Shown here: piece by piece, positions 33,872 through 41,952 of the stretch
Layout: each line of letters starts with the position of its first letter
Position numbering within the stretch: position 1 is the stretch's first letter
Assembly (NCBI GenBank): GCA_963757125.1
Contig: CAVWQP010000004.1
Coordinates: forward strand, 496,001 to 560,000
DNA from: CAVVSD01 sp963757125
GTDB taxonomy: Bacteria; Actinomycetota; Thermoleophilia; Solirubrobacterales; Solirubrobacteraceae
Reading direction: 5' to 3'
DNA: 64,000 bases
Program-made: the position numbers and the translations under genes
Notes under the pieces: generated by a model
What the model saw: the letters and a program-made list of their open reading frames with translations, nothing else
Told to the model about the DNA's origin: nothing
Databases searched by the model: none

Positions 33872-35517
33872 AGCTGCCGACCGAGGTACGCGTGCACCGC
33901 GGACACCACGACCGATCCCTCTCCGACGGCGGAGGCGACGCGTTTGACGGAGCCGGCGCGAACGTCGCCGACGGCGAACAGCCCGTCGACGGAGGTGGCG
34001 AACGTCCCCCGGGTCGTCACGAACCCCTTGGGGTCGAGCTCGACGCCGGCATCGCGAAGCCATGCGGTCCGTGGCACGGCGCCGATCATCAGGAACAGTC
34101 CCCCGGCCTCCAGTCGGACGTCCTGCTGCCGGCCCTCGTCCCGCCACGTCAGCTCGGAGAGACGCTTCTCGCCCCTGGCCGACGTCAGGTGCGACCGGGG
34201 ATGGACGGTGATCCGGTCGTGGTGGATGAGCCGTTGCGCGAGATAGCTCGACATGGTCTCGGCGAGCTCGTCACGGCGGATGAGGACGTGCACGTGGTCG
34301 ACCTGCTGCGCGAGGAACAACGCAGCCTGCCCGGCCGAGTTGGCGCCTCCCACGACGACCACGTCCTGGCCGATGCACGCTCGCGCCTCGAGCTCGGTCG
34401 CGGCGTAGTACACGCCGCGGCTCTCGAACTCGGCGATGCCCGGGATCTCCAGTCGGCGGTATTGCACGCCGCTGGCGACGACCACGGCTCGGGCGACGAC
34501 GTCGTCGCGGTCATCGAGCCGGACCTCGAACCCGTCCGAGCTGCGTGAGAACCCGGTCACCGACCGAGGCGAGGCGAATCGCGCCCCGAACTTGACCGCT
34601 TGCAGCATCGCCGACCGCGCCAGCTCGCCGCCGGCGATCCCGCGTGGGAAGCCGAGGTAGTTCTCGATCCGCGACGACGTGCCGGCCTGCCCTCCCACGG
34701 CGACACCCTCGGCGATGACGACATCGAGTCCCTCGGAGGCTCCGTAGACGGCGGCGGCCAGGCCGGCCGGCCCGGCGCCGACGACCAGGAGATCGCAACG
34801 CGCCTGACCGGGCAGTCCCGAGAGGTCGAGACCGACGGCCGCAGCCAGGTCGCGCGTCGTCGGTCGCGTCAGGATGCGTCCCCGTCCGGTGACGACGGCC
34901 GTCCCCTGCTCCGGGAGCGTGCACGTCGCGGCGACCTCGCTCCACGCGGACGGGTCCGAGCGCAGCACCGTCCGGTAGGGCATGTGATTGCGCTCGGCGA
35001 ACTCCTGCAACCGGTGCATGTCACGGTCGTCGTCGCCCGCGAGGACCAGGCCTCCCTCTCCCAGACGGGTCAGCAGACGACGGCGGGCATCGAAGGCGGA
35101 GAGCAACACGTCGCTCAGCTCCGTGGACGTCGCGATGAGCCGGCTCAGGTCCGCCACGCGCACTCGCAGGAGCGTCGTGTCGGCCATGGCGACGCCGGCG
35201 AGGAAGGCCGGCTGTCCCATCAGCATGCCGAGCTCGCCGACGAAGTCGCCGGCCTCGACCACGAACCTGACCCGGCCACCTCTCCGGTCGACGAGACAGA
35301 CTCCGCCGGCGAGGACGAGGTAGAGGTCGTAGGCGTCGCCTGCATCCCACAACGTCTCGCCGGGCGCGGGCCGGAGGACATCGCCGACCGACTCCAGCAG
35401 CCGCCGGCCCTCCTCATCGAACTCGGCCCAGGCCTGGATCTCGACCTGATCCGTGCGTCGAGACGAGTAGCGGGTCCGCTCGTCTGGCTTCGGGGTGGCG
35501 CCGGGCATGGGCTTCAC
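33868..35517 (-). CDS. Cyclic-nucleotide-binding domain fused to thioredoxin-reductase-like flavoprotein
   Basis: A 549-residue fusion. Residues about 35-145 are a cNMP-binding barrel (GDAYDLYLVLAGGVCLV, GDFVGELGMLMGQPAFLAGVAMADTTLLRV), followed by a small thioredoxin-like segment (LQEFAERNHMPYRTVL, about 175-240) and a TrxR-type flavoprotein (CDLLVVGAGPAGLAAAVYGASEGL; VVVVGGANSAGQAALFLAQQV; VDGLFAVGDVRAGSVKRVASAVGEG). The redox CxxC of thioredoxin reductase is absent: YYAATELEARAC stands where it should be. So it is probably a ferredoxin/quinone-type reductase or another NAD(P)H oxidoreductase regulated by nucleotide binding. Start GTG 35517 or ATG 35508, only 4-13 bases after a terminator hairpin. 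Confidence 0.85.
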   Translation of the reverse strand: MKPMPGATPKPDERTRYSSRRTDQVEIQAWAEFDEEGRRLLESVGDVLRPAPGETLWDAGDAYDLYLVLAGGVCLVDRRGGRVRFVVEAGDFVGELGMLMGQPAFLAGVAMADTTLLRVRVADLSRLIATSTELSDVLLSAFDARRRLLTRLGEGGLVLAGDDDRDMHRLQEFAERNHMPYRTVLRSDPSAWSEVAATCTLPEQGTAVVTGRGRILTRPTTRDLAAAVGLDLSGLPGQARCDLLVVGAGPAGLAAAVYGASEGLDVVIAEGVAVGGQAGTSSRIENYLGFPRGIAGGELARSAMLQAVKFGARFASPRSVTGFSRSSDGFEVRLDDRDDVVARAVVVASGVQYRRLEIPGIAEFESRGVYYAATELEARACIGQDVVVVGGANSAGQAALFLAQQVDHVHVLIRRDELAETMSSYLAQRLIHHDRITVHPRSHLTSARGEKRLSELTWRDEGRQQDVRLEAGGLFLMIGAVPRTAWLRDAGVELDPKGFVTTRGTFATSVDGLFAVGDVRAGSVKRVASAVGEGSVVVSAVHAYLGRQL

Positions 35518-35520
35518 GAG

Positions 35521-35540
35521 AAAACCCCGCCGTGGCGGGG
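35521..35540 (-). terminator. Rho-independent terminator after tRNA-Arg
   Basis: On the reverse strand the hairpin arms CCCCGCC and GGCGGGG (35534-35540 and 35525-35531) with a 2-base loop are followed by TTTT (35524-35521). It lies 12 bp downstream of the tRNA-Arg gene and ends only 4 bp before the earliest start of the flavoprotein gene, so that gene needs its own promoter within or over this structure. Confidence 0.8.
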
Positions 35541-35552
35541 CATCTCACGCAG

Positions 35553-35626
<74 letters not shown>

Positions 35627-35660
35627 TGGGGCACTGCGAGAGCGGAGTCTAGCCCCCGCG

Positions 35661-36314
35661 TCATTCGCGGCGGCGCCACAGCAGGGAGCAGACCACGGCG
35701 ACCGCGACCGTGAACACCGCGACGGAGGCCAGGTCGCCCGCCAGGCGGCCCGGGACATCGCCCGCGTGCGTCGTGTCGAGCGCCCGCGCCGTGGGCACGA
35801 CGGGCGGCAGGTCGAGGGGAAGCGTGACCAGCGCGCACGCCGACAGGCCGAGCACCGCGATCGCGCGGTTGCGGACGATGGGCTGCGAGAACAGCGCCGC
35901 GAGCGCCGTTCCGCCGACCGCGGAGGCGAGGTTCGCCAGCAGCACGAGCCCGATCTCGCCGAGGTGCGGCGGGCGCTCGAAGCGACCGGTGACGAGCGGG
36001 AGCGCGAGGACGAGCACCGACGTCAGCGCGGCGAGGGCGCCCGCCGCCAGGAGCCTGGCCAGCGCGAACCGCCGGCCCCCGACGGTCGCGATGAGCACCT
36101 GGCGGTCGGCGGCGCCCTGGGAGTTGAACAGCCCGAGGGCCAGCCAGCACTGCGCCGCGAAGAGGAACGCGGCGACGGTCCCGGCGGTCGAGAGCACCGG
36201 GTTGGGCGGCTGCGCGTAGAGCACGACGACGCCGGCGAGCAGGACGACGGTCGGCGCGACGAACCCGCGCGTGCGCAGGTGCTCGGACAGCAGGTAGCGC
36301 GCGGCGGCGATCAC
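35661..36314 (-). CDS. ABC transporter permease-like membrane protein
   Basis: A 217-residue hydrophobic protein with about six TM segments (VAPTVVLLAGVVVLYAQ; AGTVAAFLFAAQCWLALGLFN; ALTSVLVLALPLV; GEIGLVLLANLASAVGGTALAALF; LGLSACALVTLPL; VAVFTVAVAVVCSLL). GTG 36314 overlaps the stop of the ATPase gene (GTGA), so the two make one transporter. It is not a recognisable CcmB or ABC-2 type. The substrate is unknown. Confidence 0.75.
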   Translation of the reverse strand: MIAAARYLLSEHLRTRGFVAPTVVLLAGVVVLYAQPPNPVLSTAGTVAAFLFAAQCWLALGLFNSQGAADRQVLIATVGGRRFALARLLAAGALAALTSVLVLALPLVTGRFERPPHLGEIGLVLLANLASAVGGTALAALFSQPIVRNRAIAVLGLSACALVTLPLDLPPVVPTARALDTTHAGDVPGRLAGDLASVAVFTVAVAVVCSLLWRRRE

Positions 36315-37096
36315 GGCCGGCGCGCCCGTATCCGGGCGGGGGTGTCGCCGCGGCCCTCGACGTAGGAGACGACGTGCCAGCCGCGCGCGAGCAGCGACGC
36401 CAGCTCGGCGTCGCCGTCCCGCGCCGCGACGGCCAGCTCGACGACATCGTCCTCCTCCCGCTCCCCCGTCGCGACGCGACCGTCCTCGATGCGCCACACG
36501 CCGTCCGCGACGGACGGCGCCGCGATGAGCGGCCGGTGGTCGCTGAACACGACCGTCCGCCCGGCCGCGGCCTGCTCGGCGATGAGCCCGCGCACGGCGT
36601 CCTGCGCCTCGCCGTCGAGGCCGGCGTAGGGCTCGTCGAGGACCGCGAGGCGCGGCTCGCCGAGCAGCGCCTGGACGAGCACGACCTTCTGCAGCGAGCC
36701 CTTCGAGAGCGCCTCGAGCCGTTCGGCCATCAGCGCGCCGAGCCCCAGGCGCTCGGTCAGCGCGCCCGTGCGGCGCTCGCCCTCCGCGCGGTCCAGCCCG
36801 CGCAGGCCGGCGTGCCGGCGCAGGTACGCGGAGACGGAGAACGGCGGCGGCGGCGCGAGCCGCTCGGGCCCGTAGCCGACCGTCACGCCGGCGGCGGCGA
36901 CGCGCTCGCCGCGCGACGGCGCCGTCGCACCGGCGAGCAGGCGCAGGAGCGTCGACTTGCCCGACCCGTTCGACCCGCGCACCTCGACGATCCGCCCGGG
37001 CGTGAGCGCGACGTCGACGTCGCGCAGCACCCAGGGACCGCCCCAGCGGTACCGCTTGCCGGCACCGCGCAGGCCCACCACGGCGTCATCGACCAT
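36311..37096 (-). CDS. ABC transporter ATP-binding protein
   Basis: A 261-residue ATPase. Walker A GSNGSGKST, signature LSKGSLQK (Ser-Gly-Gly-Gln replaced by SKGSLQK), Walker B LAVLDEP followed by YAGLD, and H-loop FSDHRP. The C-terminal 50 residues beyond the usual fold are acidic and unusual (VVELAVAARDGDAELASLLARGWHVVSYVEGRGDTPARI), possibly regulatory. Coupled by GTGA to the permease downstream; the tRNA-Ser(GCT) gene ends 26 bp upstream. Confidence 0.87.
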   Translation of the reverse strand: MVDDAVVGLRGAGKRYRWGGPWVLRDVDVALTPGRIVEVRGSNGSGKSTLLRLLAGATAPSRGERVAAAGVTVGYGPERLAPPPPFSVSAYLRRHAGLRGLDRAEGERRTGALTERLGLGALMAERLEALSKGSLQKVVLVQALLGEPRLAVLDEPYAGLDGEAQDAVRGLIAEQAAAGRTVVFSDHRPLIAAPSVADGVWRIEDGRVATGEREEDDVVELAVAARDGDAELASLLARGWHVVSYVEGRGDTPARIRARRP

Positions 37097-37122
37097 GGGA
37101 CGAGGATGCCATCGGTGGAAAG

Positions 37123-37212
37123 CGGAGAGGGCGGGATTCGAACCCGCGAACGAGCTTGCCGCCCGTTACTCGCTTAGCAGGCGAGTGCCTTCAGCCTCTC
37201 GGCCACCTCTCC
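37123..37212 (-). tRNA. tRNA-Ser (anticodon GCT)
   Basis: Ninety bases on the reverse strand. Acceptor GGAGAGG / CCTCTCC, long variable arm as expected for Ser, anticodon loop CTGCTAA with GCT, T-arm TTCGAATC. CCA is not encoded. It reads AGC and AGU. Immediately precedes the ABC ATPase gene on the same strand. Confidence 0.96.
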
Positions 37213-37267
37213 GGGAACGGCCCGGTCAGTGTAGAGCCGCCGCCTGTAGGGTCGCGCAGCCCGTCAC

Positions 37268-38029
37268 ATGCTCCCCTGGTCCGCGCACATCTCGATGCTC
37301 TACGCAGAGCATCCGTACCCCGAACGCCTCGGCCTCGCACGCGGCGCCGGTTTCGGCTGGGTCGAGTCGCACTGGCCCACCACGGCCGAGGACCGCGACG
37401 CGCTCGCGTCGGCCACGCCGGAGCACGGCCTGCGCGTGGCGCTCGTCAACACCGACGGCGGGGACATGGCCGCCGGGGAGCGCGGGCAGCTGTGCGATCC
37501 CGCGCTCGAGGACCTCGCACGGGCGAGGTTCCTGGCGGGCGTCGACCTGGCCGAGCGCGTCGGCGCGCGCAGCCTGCACTCCCTCGTCGGCGTCGTGCCC
37601 GACGGTCTGCGGGAGCGCGTCGCGTGGGAGCAGGCGGAAGGGATGCTGCGCGAGCTCGTGCCCGAGGCGACGGGGCGCGGCGTCGCGGTGGTGATCGAGG
37701 CGCTGAACCCGCACGACGCGCCCGGCTACCTCACGCCCTCGCCCGAGACGGCGTGGCGCCTCGCCGAGCCCGTCGGCGCTCGTGTCCTGCTCGACTCGTA
37801 CCACATGCTCCGCCTGGGTCGCGACCCCGCCGCCGAGGCGAGGGCGCTCGCCGGCGCGATCGGACACGTCCACGTCGCGGACGCGCCGGGGCGCCGCGCG
37901 CCGGGCACGGGCGAGCTCGACCTGCAGGGCTTCCTCGAGGCGGTCGAGGAGGCCGGCTACGACGGTCCCGTGGGGCTGGAGTACGACGCCGAGGGCGACA
38001 CGCCCGGCTCGCTGCGCTTCCTCGGCTGA
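37268..38029 (+). CDS. Hydroxypyruvate-isomerase-like TIM-barrel protein
   Basis: A 253-residue xylose-isomerase-like TIM barrel. Metal and catalytic positions of the Hyi family are recognisable: IEALN (Glu), LLDSYHM (Asp/His), HVHVADAPGR (His), and GLEYDAEGDT (Glu). FGWVESHWP is the usual N-terminal strand. Hydroxypyruvate isomerase is the best-known activity (hydroxypyruvate to tartronate semialdehyde), but related sugar isomerases share the motifs. It starts a forward run that leads into the methyltransferase and nitrile hydratase genes. Confidence 0.82.
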   Translation: MLPWSAHISMLYAEHPYPERLGLARGAGFGWVESHWPTTAEDRDALASATPEHGLRVALVNTDGGDMAAGERGQLCDPALEDLARARFLAGVDLAERVGARSLHSLVGVVPDGLRERVAWEQAEGMLRELVPEATGRGVAVVIEALNPHDAPGYLTPSPETAWRLAEPVGARVLLDSYHMLRLGRDPAAEARALAGAIGHVHVADAPGRRAPGTGELDLQGFLEAVEEAGYDGPVGLEYDAEGDTPGSLRFLG

Positions 38030-38051
38030 CGGCTTCTGCTACCTGTGGGGC

Positions 38052-39119
38052 ATGCTCGCGACCGCGTTGCCGGCCACCACGGTCGCCACGCTGCGCTGCC
38101 AGCGGACACTCGAGCCCCTGCAGCCGCGTGACGACGGCCTCTGGTCCCCCGCCGCAGACCTGCTCTACCCCCTCCGCGACGATCTCGTCTACATGGGCTA
38201 CGACGCGCCCGAGGCCGACTGGATCGAGCAGACGATGGAGGAGGAGCGCGTCTGGCAGGCGACGACCGAGAACATCGACCAGGACATCGAGTTCCTGCGC
38301 ATCAGCGCACCGGGGCTCGTCGACGTCATCAACCTCATCGGGCAGCTCGGCGCCGCGGCGCCGGGCGACCGGCTCATCGACGTCGGCAGCGGCTCGGGTT
38401 GGGGCAGCTGGCTCTTCGCCGAGGCGGGCTACGACCCGTGGATGGTCGACTTCGAGCCCAACTCCCTCTGGCTCGGTGGCCTGTACGAGCATCCCCGCAT
38501 GGGTCCGGGCAAGCGGATCGTCGGCGACGCGACGCTGCTGCCGTTCGCCGACGCGACGTTCGGCGTGGCACTCGTCAAGGAGTTCGCGCACCACGTCGCC
38601 GACAAGGACCGGCTGTTCGCCGAGGTCAACCGCGTGCTGCGCCCCGGCGGCCTGGTCGTCCTCATCGAGCCGACCCACAGCCTCTGGATGACCGTGCAGC
38701 GCCTGCGCGGCGAGGACCCCGACGAGGGCCACAGCCAACACGAGCTCACGTGGCGCGAGACGTACGTCCGGGCGCTCGCTCGGAACGGCATGGGCACGTT
38801 CTGGCAGGGGCAGCTGTTCCACGGCGGCCCAGGGCGGATGCCGCTCACGCGCACGATCAAGCGCCGCTCCCGGGAGGACCTCCGCGCCGGCCGCCGCCGC
38901 CGCAGCGCGCTGGCCTGGGCGCACGAGCACGTCATCGGCGGAGGCAGCAGCATGGTCGCGCTGGCGCGCAAGGACCGCCACATCCACCGTCGCCCGATCC
39001 CGGAACTCCGGATCGTCGATCCCACGCTCCTGCGATCGGGGCAGGCCGATCGCGAGGCGTTCGCGCCGCTGCGCGAGATCCTCGCCGAGGCGGCCGAGGG
39101 CATCCGGCCCACGGGCTGA
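38052..39119 (+). CDS. Class I SAM-dependent methyltransferase
   Basis: A 355-residue protein. The Rossmann core has DRLIDVGSGSGWGSWLFAEAG (motif I, GxGxG) near residue 110, YDPWMVDFEPNSLWLGG for the acidic residue binding SAM ribose, GDATLLPFADATFGVALVKEFAHHVAD and LRPGGLVVLIEP (motifs for the Methyltransf_11 type). An N-terminal 95 residues and a basic C-terminus (RTIKRRSREDLRAGRRRR) have no known equivalent that I recognise. Substrate unknown. Only 16 bp before the nitrile hydratase alpha gene. Confidence 0.83.
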   Translation: MLATALPATTVATLRCQRTLEPLQPRDDGLWSPAADLLYPLRDDLVYMGYDAPEADWIEQTMEEERVWQATTENIDQDIEFLRISAPGLVDVINLIGQLGAAAPGDRLIDVGSGSGWGSWLFAEAGYDPWMVDFEPNSLWLGGLYEHPRMGPGKRIVGDATLLPFADATFGVALVKEFAHHVADKDRLFAEVNRVLRPGGLVVLIEPTHSLWMTVQRLRGEDPDEGHSQHELTWRETYVRALARNGMGTFWQGQLFHGGPGRMPLTRTIKRRSREDLRAGRRRRSALAWAHEHVIGGGSSMVALARKDRHIHRRPIPELRIVDPTLLRSGQADREAFAPLREILAEAAEGIRPTG

Positions 39120-39135
39120 GGGGGATACTCCTCGC

Positions 39136-39759
39136 ATGGACGGGCACGACCACGATCACGACCACTCCGAGCTGTCCGAGACGCAGATCCGCGTGCGCGC
39201 GCTGGAGAGCGTCCTCGTCGAGAAGGGCTACGTCGATCCCGCGGCGCTCGACGAGCTCGTCGAGACGTACGAGACGAGGGTCGGCCCGCACAACGGGGCG
39301 CGGGTGGTCGCGAAGTCCTGGGCCGATCCGGACTACCGCCGCTGGCTCTTCGAGGACAGCGGTGCGGCGATCGGGTCGCTCGGCTACACAGGACGACAGG
39401 GCGAGAACCTGCTCGCGGTGGAGAACACGCCGCAGATCCACAACATGGTCGTCTGCACGCTGTGCTCCTGCTACCCGTGGCCGGTGCTCGGGCTGCCACC
39501 GGTCTGGTACAAGGCGGCGCCGTACCGCTCGCGCGCCGTCGCCGACCCGCGCGGCGTGCTGCGCGACTTCGGCGTCGAGCTGCCCGAGGACACGGAGATC
39601 CGCGTGTGGGACTCGACCGCCGAGCTGCGCTATCTCGTCGTCCCGATGCGCCCGGAGGGCACCGACGGCTGGAGCGAGGAGGACCTCGCGGAGCTCGTGA
39701 CGCGCGACGCGATGATCGGGACCGGTCTGGCGCGCACGCCGAGCGAGGCGACGCGGTGA
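39136..39759 (+). CDS. nthA: Nitrile hydratase alpha subunit, cobalt type
   Basis: A 207-residue alpha subunit. MVVCTLCSCYPWPVLGLPPVWYK contains the metal-binding CTLCSC (Cys107, Cys110, Cys112), where the middle Thr is typical of Co(III) enzymes (Fe types have Ser). Two cysteines would be oxidised to sulfinate and sulfenate. The N-terminus is His-rich (HDHDHDH), which could help metal loading. The enzyme hydrates nitriles to amides. GTGA coupling to the beta gene gives equal subunit supply. Confidence 0.93.
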   Translation: MDGHDHDHDHSELSETQIRVRALESVLVEKGYVDPAALDELVETYETRVGPHNGARVVAKSWADPDYRRWLFEDSGAAIGSLGYTGRQGENLLAVENTPQIHNMVVCTLCSCYPWPVLGLPPVWYKAAPYRSRAVADPRGVLRDFGVELPEDTEIRVWDSTAELRYLVVPMRPEGTDGWSEEDLAELVTRDAMIGTGLARTPSEATR

Positions 39760-40418
39760 ACGGCGTCCACGACATGGGCGGCCAGCACGGCTTCGGGCCC
39801 GTGACGCCCGAGCCCGACGAGCCCGTCTTCCACGCCGACTGGGAGCGCCGGGCGTTCGCGCTGACGCTCGCGATGGGCGCGACCGGCACGTGGAACCTCG
39901 ACGGCGCGCGCTTCGCGCGCGAGAGCCTCCCGCCGGTCACGTACCTCTCGAGCACGTACTACGAGATCTGGTTCGGGGCGCTCGAGCACCAGCTCGAGGA
40001 GCACGGCCTGGTCAGCGCCGAGGAGCGCGACGCCGGGCGGGCGCTGGAGCCGGCGACGCCCGTCGCGCGCACGCTCGCGGCCGAGGACGTGCCCGCGACC
40101 CTGGGCCGCGGCGGCCCGACGGTGCGCGAGGCCACGCGCCCGGCGCGCTTCGCGGTCGGCGACCGCGTGCGGGCCCGCAACGAGCATCCCGCGACCCACA
40201 CGCGCCTGCCGCGCTACGTCCGCGGCCACGAGGGCACCGTCGCGCTCGTGCACGGGTGCCACATCTTCCCGGACACGCACGCCCACGGGCTCGGCGAGCA
40301 GCCGGAGTGGCTGTACACGGTGCGCTTCGACGCCCGCGAGCTCTGGGGACCCGCCGCCGACCCGACGGTGCGGGTCTCGACCGACGCGTTCGAGCCCTAC
40401 CTCGAGCCGGTCGCGTGA
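39756..40418 (+). CDS. nthB: Nitrile hydratase beta subunit
   Basis: A 220-residue beta subunit: MNGVHDMGGQHGFGPV is the family's invariable N-terminus, SYYEIW-like region (TYLSSTYYEIWFGALEHQLEEHG), and the C-terminal SH3-like barrel FAVGDRVRARNEHPATHTRLPRYVRGHEG and WLYTVRFDARELWG. GTG 39756 overlaps the alpha stop. It holds Arg residues that hydrogen-bond the modified Cys of alpha. Confidence 0.93.
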   Translation: MNGVHDMGGQHGFGPVTPEPDEPVFHADWERRAFALTLAMGATGTWNLDGARFARESLPPVTYLSSTYYEIWFGALEHQLEEHGLVSAEERDAGRALEPATPVARTLAAEDVPATLGRGGPTVREATRPARFAVGDRVRARNEHPATHTRLPRYVRGHEGTVALVHGCHIFPDTHAHGLGEQPEWLYTVRFDARELWGPAADPTVRVSTDAFEPYLEPVA

Positions 40419-40771
40419 CGCAGCTCGCGCCAGGACAGCCGCAGGACGCCGACGGGCCGGTCTTCGCCGAGCCCTGGGAGGCGCAGGCGTTCTCGATCGT
40501 CGTGGCGCTGCACGAGCGCGGCGTGATCGAGTGGCCCGAGTGGACGGCGAGGCTCGCCGCGGAGATCGAGCGCGCCCAGGCCGCCGGCGATCCGGACACC
40601 GGAGAGACGTACTACCGCCACTGGCTCGCGGCGCTCGAGCGGCTCGTGAGCGAGAAGGGCCTGGCCGACGCCGACACCCTCACCCGCTACGCCGGCGCCT
40701 GGGAGCGCGCGGCAGACCGCACGCCGCACGGCACGCCGATCGAACTGCGCCCCGCCGACTTCGCCGCCTAG
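40415..40771 (+). CDS. Nitrile hydratase accessory protein (activator, P14K/NHLE-like)
   Basis: A 118-residue protein: VFAEPWEAQAFSIVVALHERGVIEWPEWTARLAAEIERA and TYYRHWLAALERLVSEKG, homologous to the N-terminal half of the beta subunit and typical of the small activator needed to insert cobalt. GTG 40415 overlaps the beta stop (GTGA). All three genes are therefore coupled; no amidase or cobalt importer follows, a tRNA gene does. Confidence 0.88.
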   Translation: MTQLAPGQPQDADGPVFAEPWEAQAFSIVVALHERGVIEWPEWTARLAAEIERAQAAGDPDTGETYYRHWLAALERLVSEKGLADADTLTRYAGAWERAADRTPHGTPIELRPADFAA

Positions 40772-40784
40772 CATTCCCAACCCC

Positions 40785-40872
40785 GGAGGGGTGGCAGAGC
40801 GGTTGAATGCGGCGGTCTTGAAAACCGCTGGGCGGCAACCCCGTCCCGAGGGTTCGAATCCCTCCCCCTCCG
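40785..40872 (+). tRNA. tRNA-Ser (anticodon TGA)
   Basis: Eighty-eight bases. Acceptor GGAGGGG / CCCCTCC, anticodon loop CTTGAAA with TGA, long variable arm (CTGGGCGGCAACCCCGTCCC region), T-arm GAGGGTTCGAATCCCTC. CCA is not encoded. It reads UCA and UCG/UCU by wobble. Begins 13 bp after the nitrile hydratase accessory gene. Confidence 0.96.
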
Positions 40873-40906
40873 CTGCGACCGTGGTTGCGTGCCCTACGGT
40901 GCCTGA

Positions 40907-41749
40907 ATGGATCCGACCGCCTACCTCCGGCACGTCGGTCTCCCGGCGCAAGGGTGGACGCCGACGGTCGCAGCGCTCCAGCGCCTGCACCGCGCGCACG
41001 TCGACGCGATCCCCTTCACGAGCGTCACCACCGCGCTGGGGCGGGTCCCCGCGCTCGACCTCCCGACCCTCGAGCGGCGCATGGTCGCCGAGCGTCGCGG
41101 CGGGTACTGCCTGGAGCACGTGACGCTGTTCGCGGCCGTGCTCGAGGCGCTCGGCTTCGACCCCCAGGTGCGGCTGTGCCGCGTCGGGGACCCGGCCGAG
41201 GTCGACCCGGACCGCCCGCCCACGCACCTGACCGTGCTCGCCCACCCGGACGACGACCCGCAGCGCTGGATGGCGGACGTCGGCTTCGGCGTGGGGATCC
41301 TCGGACCCGTCCCGGTCCCGGCGTCGCAGGGCGAGGGCGAGCCCGTCCGGCACGGGAGCTGGGAGCACCGCGCCGACGTCCTCGACGAGGAGCGCATCCT
41401 CCTGCTGGAGCGCGACGGCGACGAGTGGCGGCCGCTGCACACGACGTTCGACCGCGACGTCGATGACGACGCCGTCGGGGAGGCCAACCGCTGGGTCGCG
41501 CTGCAGCCGGGATCGCCGTTCGCCGGACGGCTCGTCGCGATGCACACGACGGACGACCTGCGCGAGCGCCTCGTCGGCACTCGCCTGGAGCGCGCGCCGG
41601 CCGAGGGCGAGCCGACGACCGACGAGCTCACCCCGGCGGCTGCGGTGGATACGCTCGGGACGCACTTCGGCGTCGCGGTCGACGACCCGGACCGCGCCGC
41701 GCTGGAGCAGGTGCTCGAGGACGTGCTGAACCTCGGCCTGAACGGATGA
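40907..41749 (+). CDS. nat: Arylamine N-acetyltransferase
   Basis: A 280-residue NAT. RGGYCLEHV contains the nucleophilic Cys; THLTVLAH holds the catalytic His and MADVGFG the Asp, completing the Cys-His-Asp triad. N-terminal IPFTSVTTALGRVPALDLPTLERRMV is the usual first helix bundle. Transfers acetyl from acetyl-CoA to aromatic amines or hydrazines. The following small gene overlaps its stop codon (ATGA). Confidence 0.9.
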   Translation: MDPTAYLRHVGLPAQGWTPTVAALQRLHRAHVDAIPFTSVTTALGRVPALDLPTLERRMVAERRGGYCLEHVTLFAAVLEALGFDPQVRLCRVGDPAEVDPDRPPTHLTVLAHPDDDPQRWMADVGFGVGILGPVPVPASQGEGEPVRHGSWEHRADVLDEERILLLERDGDEWRPLHTTFDRDVDDDAVGEANRWVALQPGSPFAGRLVAMHTTDDLRERLVGTRLERAPAEGEPTTDELTPAAAVDTLGTHFGVAVDDPDRAALEQVLEDVLNLGLNG

Positions 41750-41952
41750 CGGACGAGATCCTCCGCCGCGTCGCGACGCAGCTCGCACGCGCCCCGACGT
41801 CGTCACCGACCGCCGACGAGCTGGCGCGGAGGCTCGCCGCACCGGTGGACGGGGTCCGCGAGGCCCTCGACGGCCTCGTCGCAGCGGGGATCGTCGAACG
41901 GCGCGGCCCGCGCCGCAACCGGTACCGCCTGAAGTCCGGCGTCGGCGCCTAG
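41746..41952 (+). CDS. Small winged-helix-like hypothetical protein
   Basis: A 68-residue protein. SPTADELARRLAAPVDGVREALDGLVAAGIVERRGPRRNRYRL reads as a winged helix: helix, helix, recognition helix and a beta hairpin ending in a basic strand. It may bind DNA or simply be a small domain. Coupled to nat and overlapping the convergent TrhA gene by 4 bp. Confidence 0.62.
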   Translation: MTDEILRRVATQLARAPTSSPTADELARRLAAPVDGVREALDGLVAAGIVERRGPRRNRYRLKSGVGA

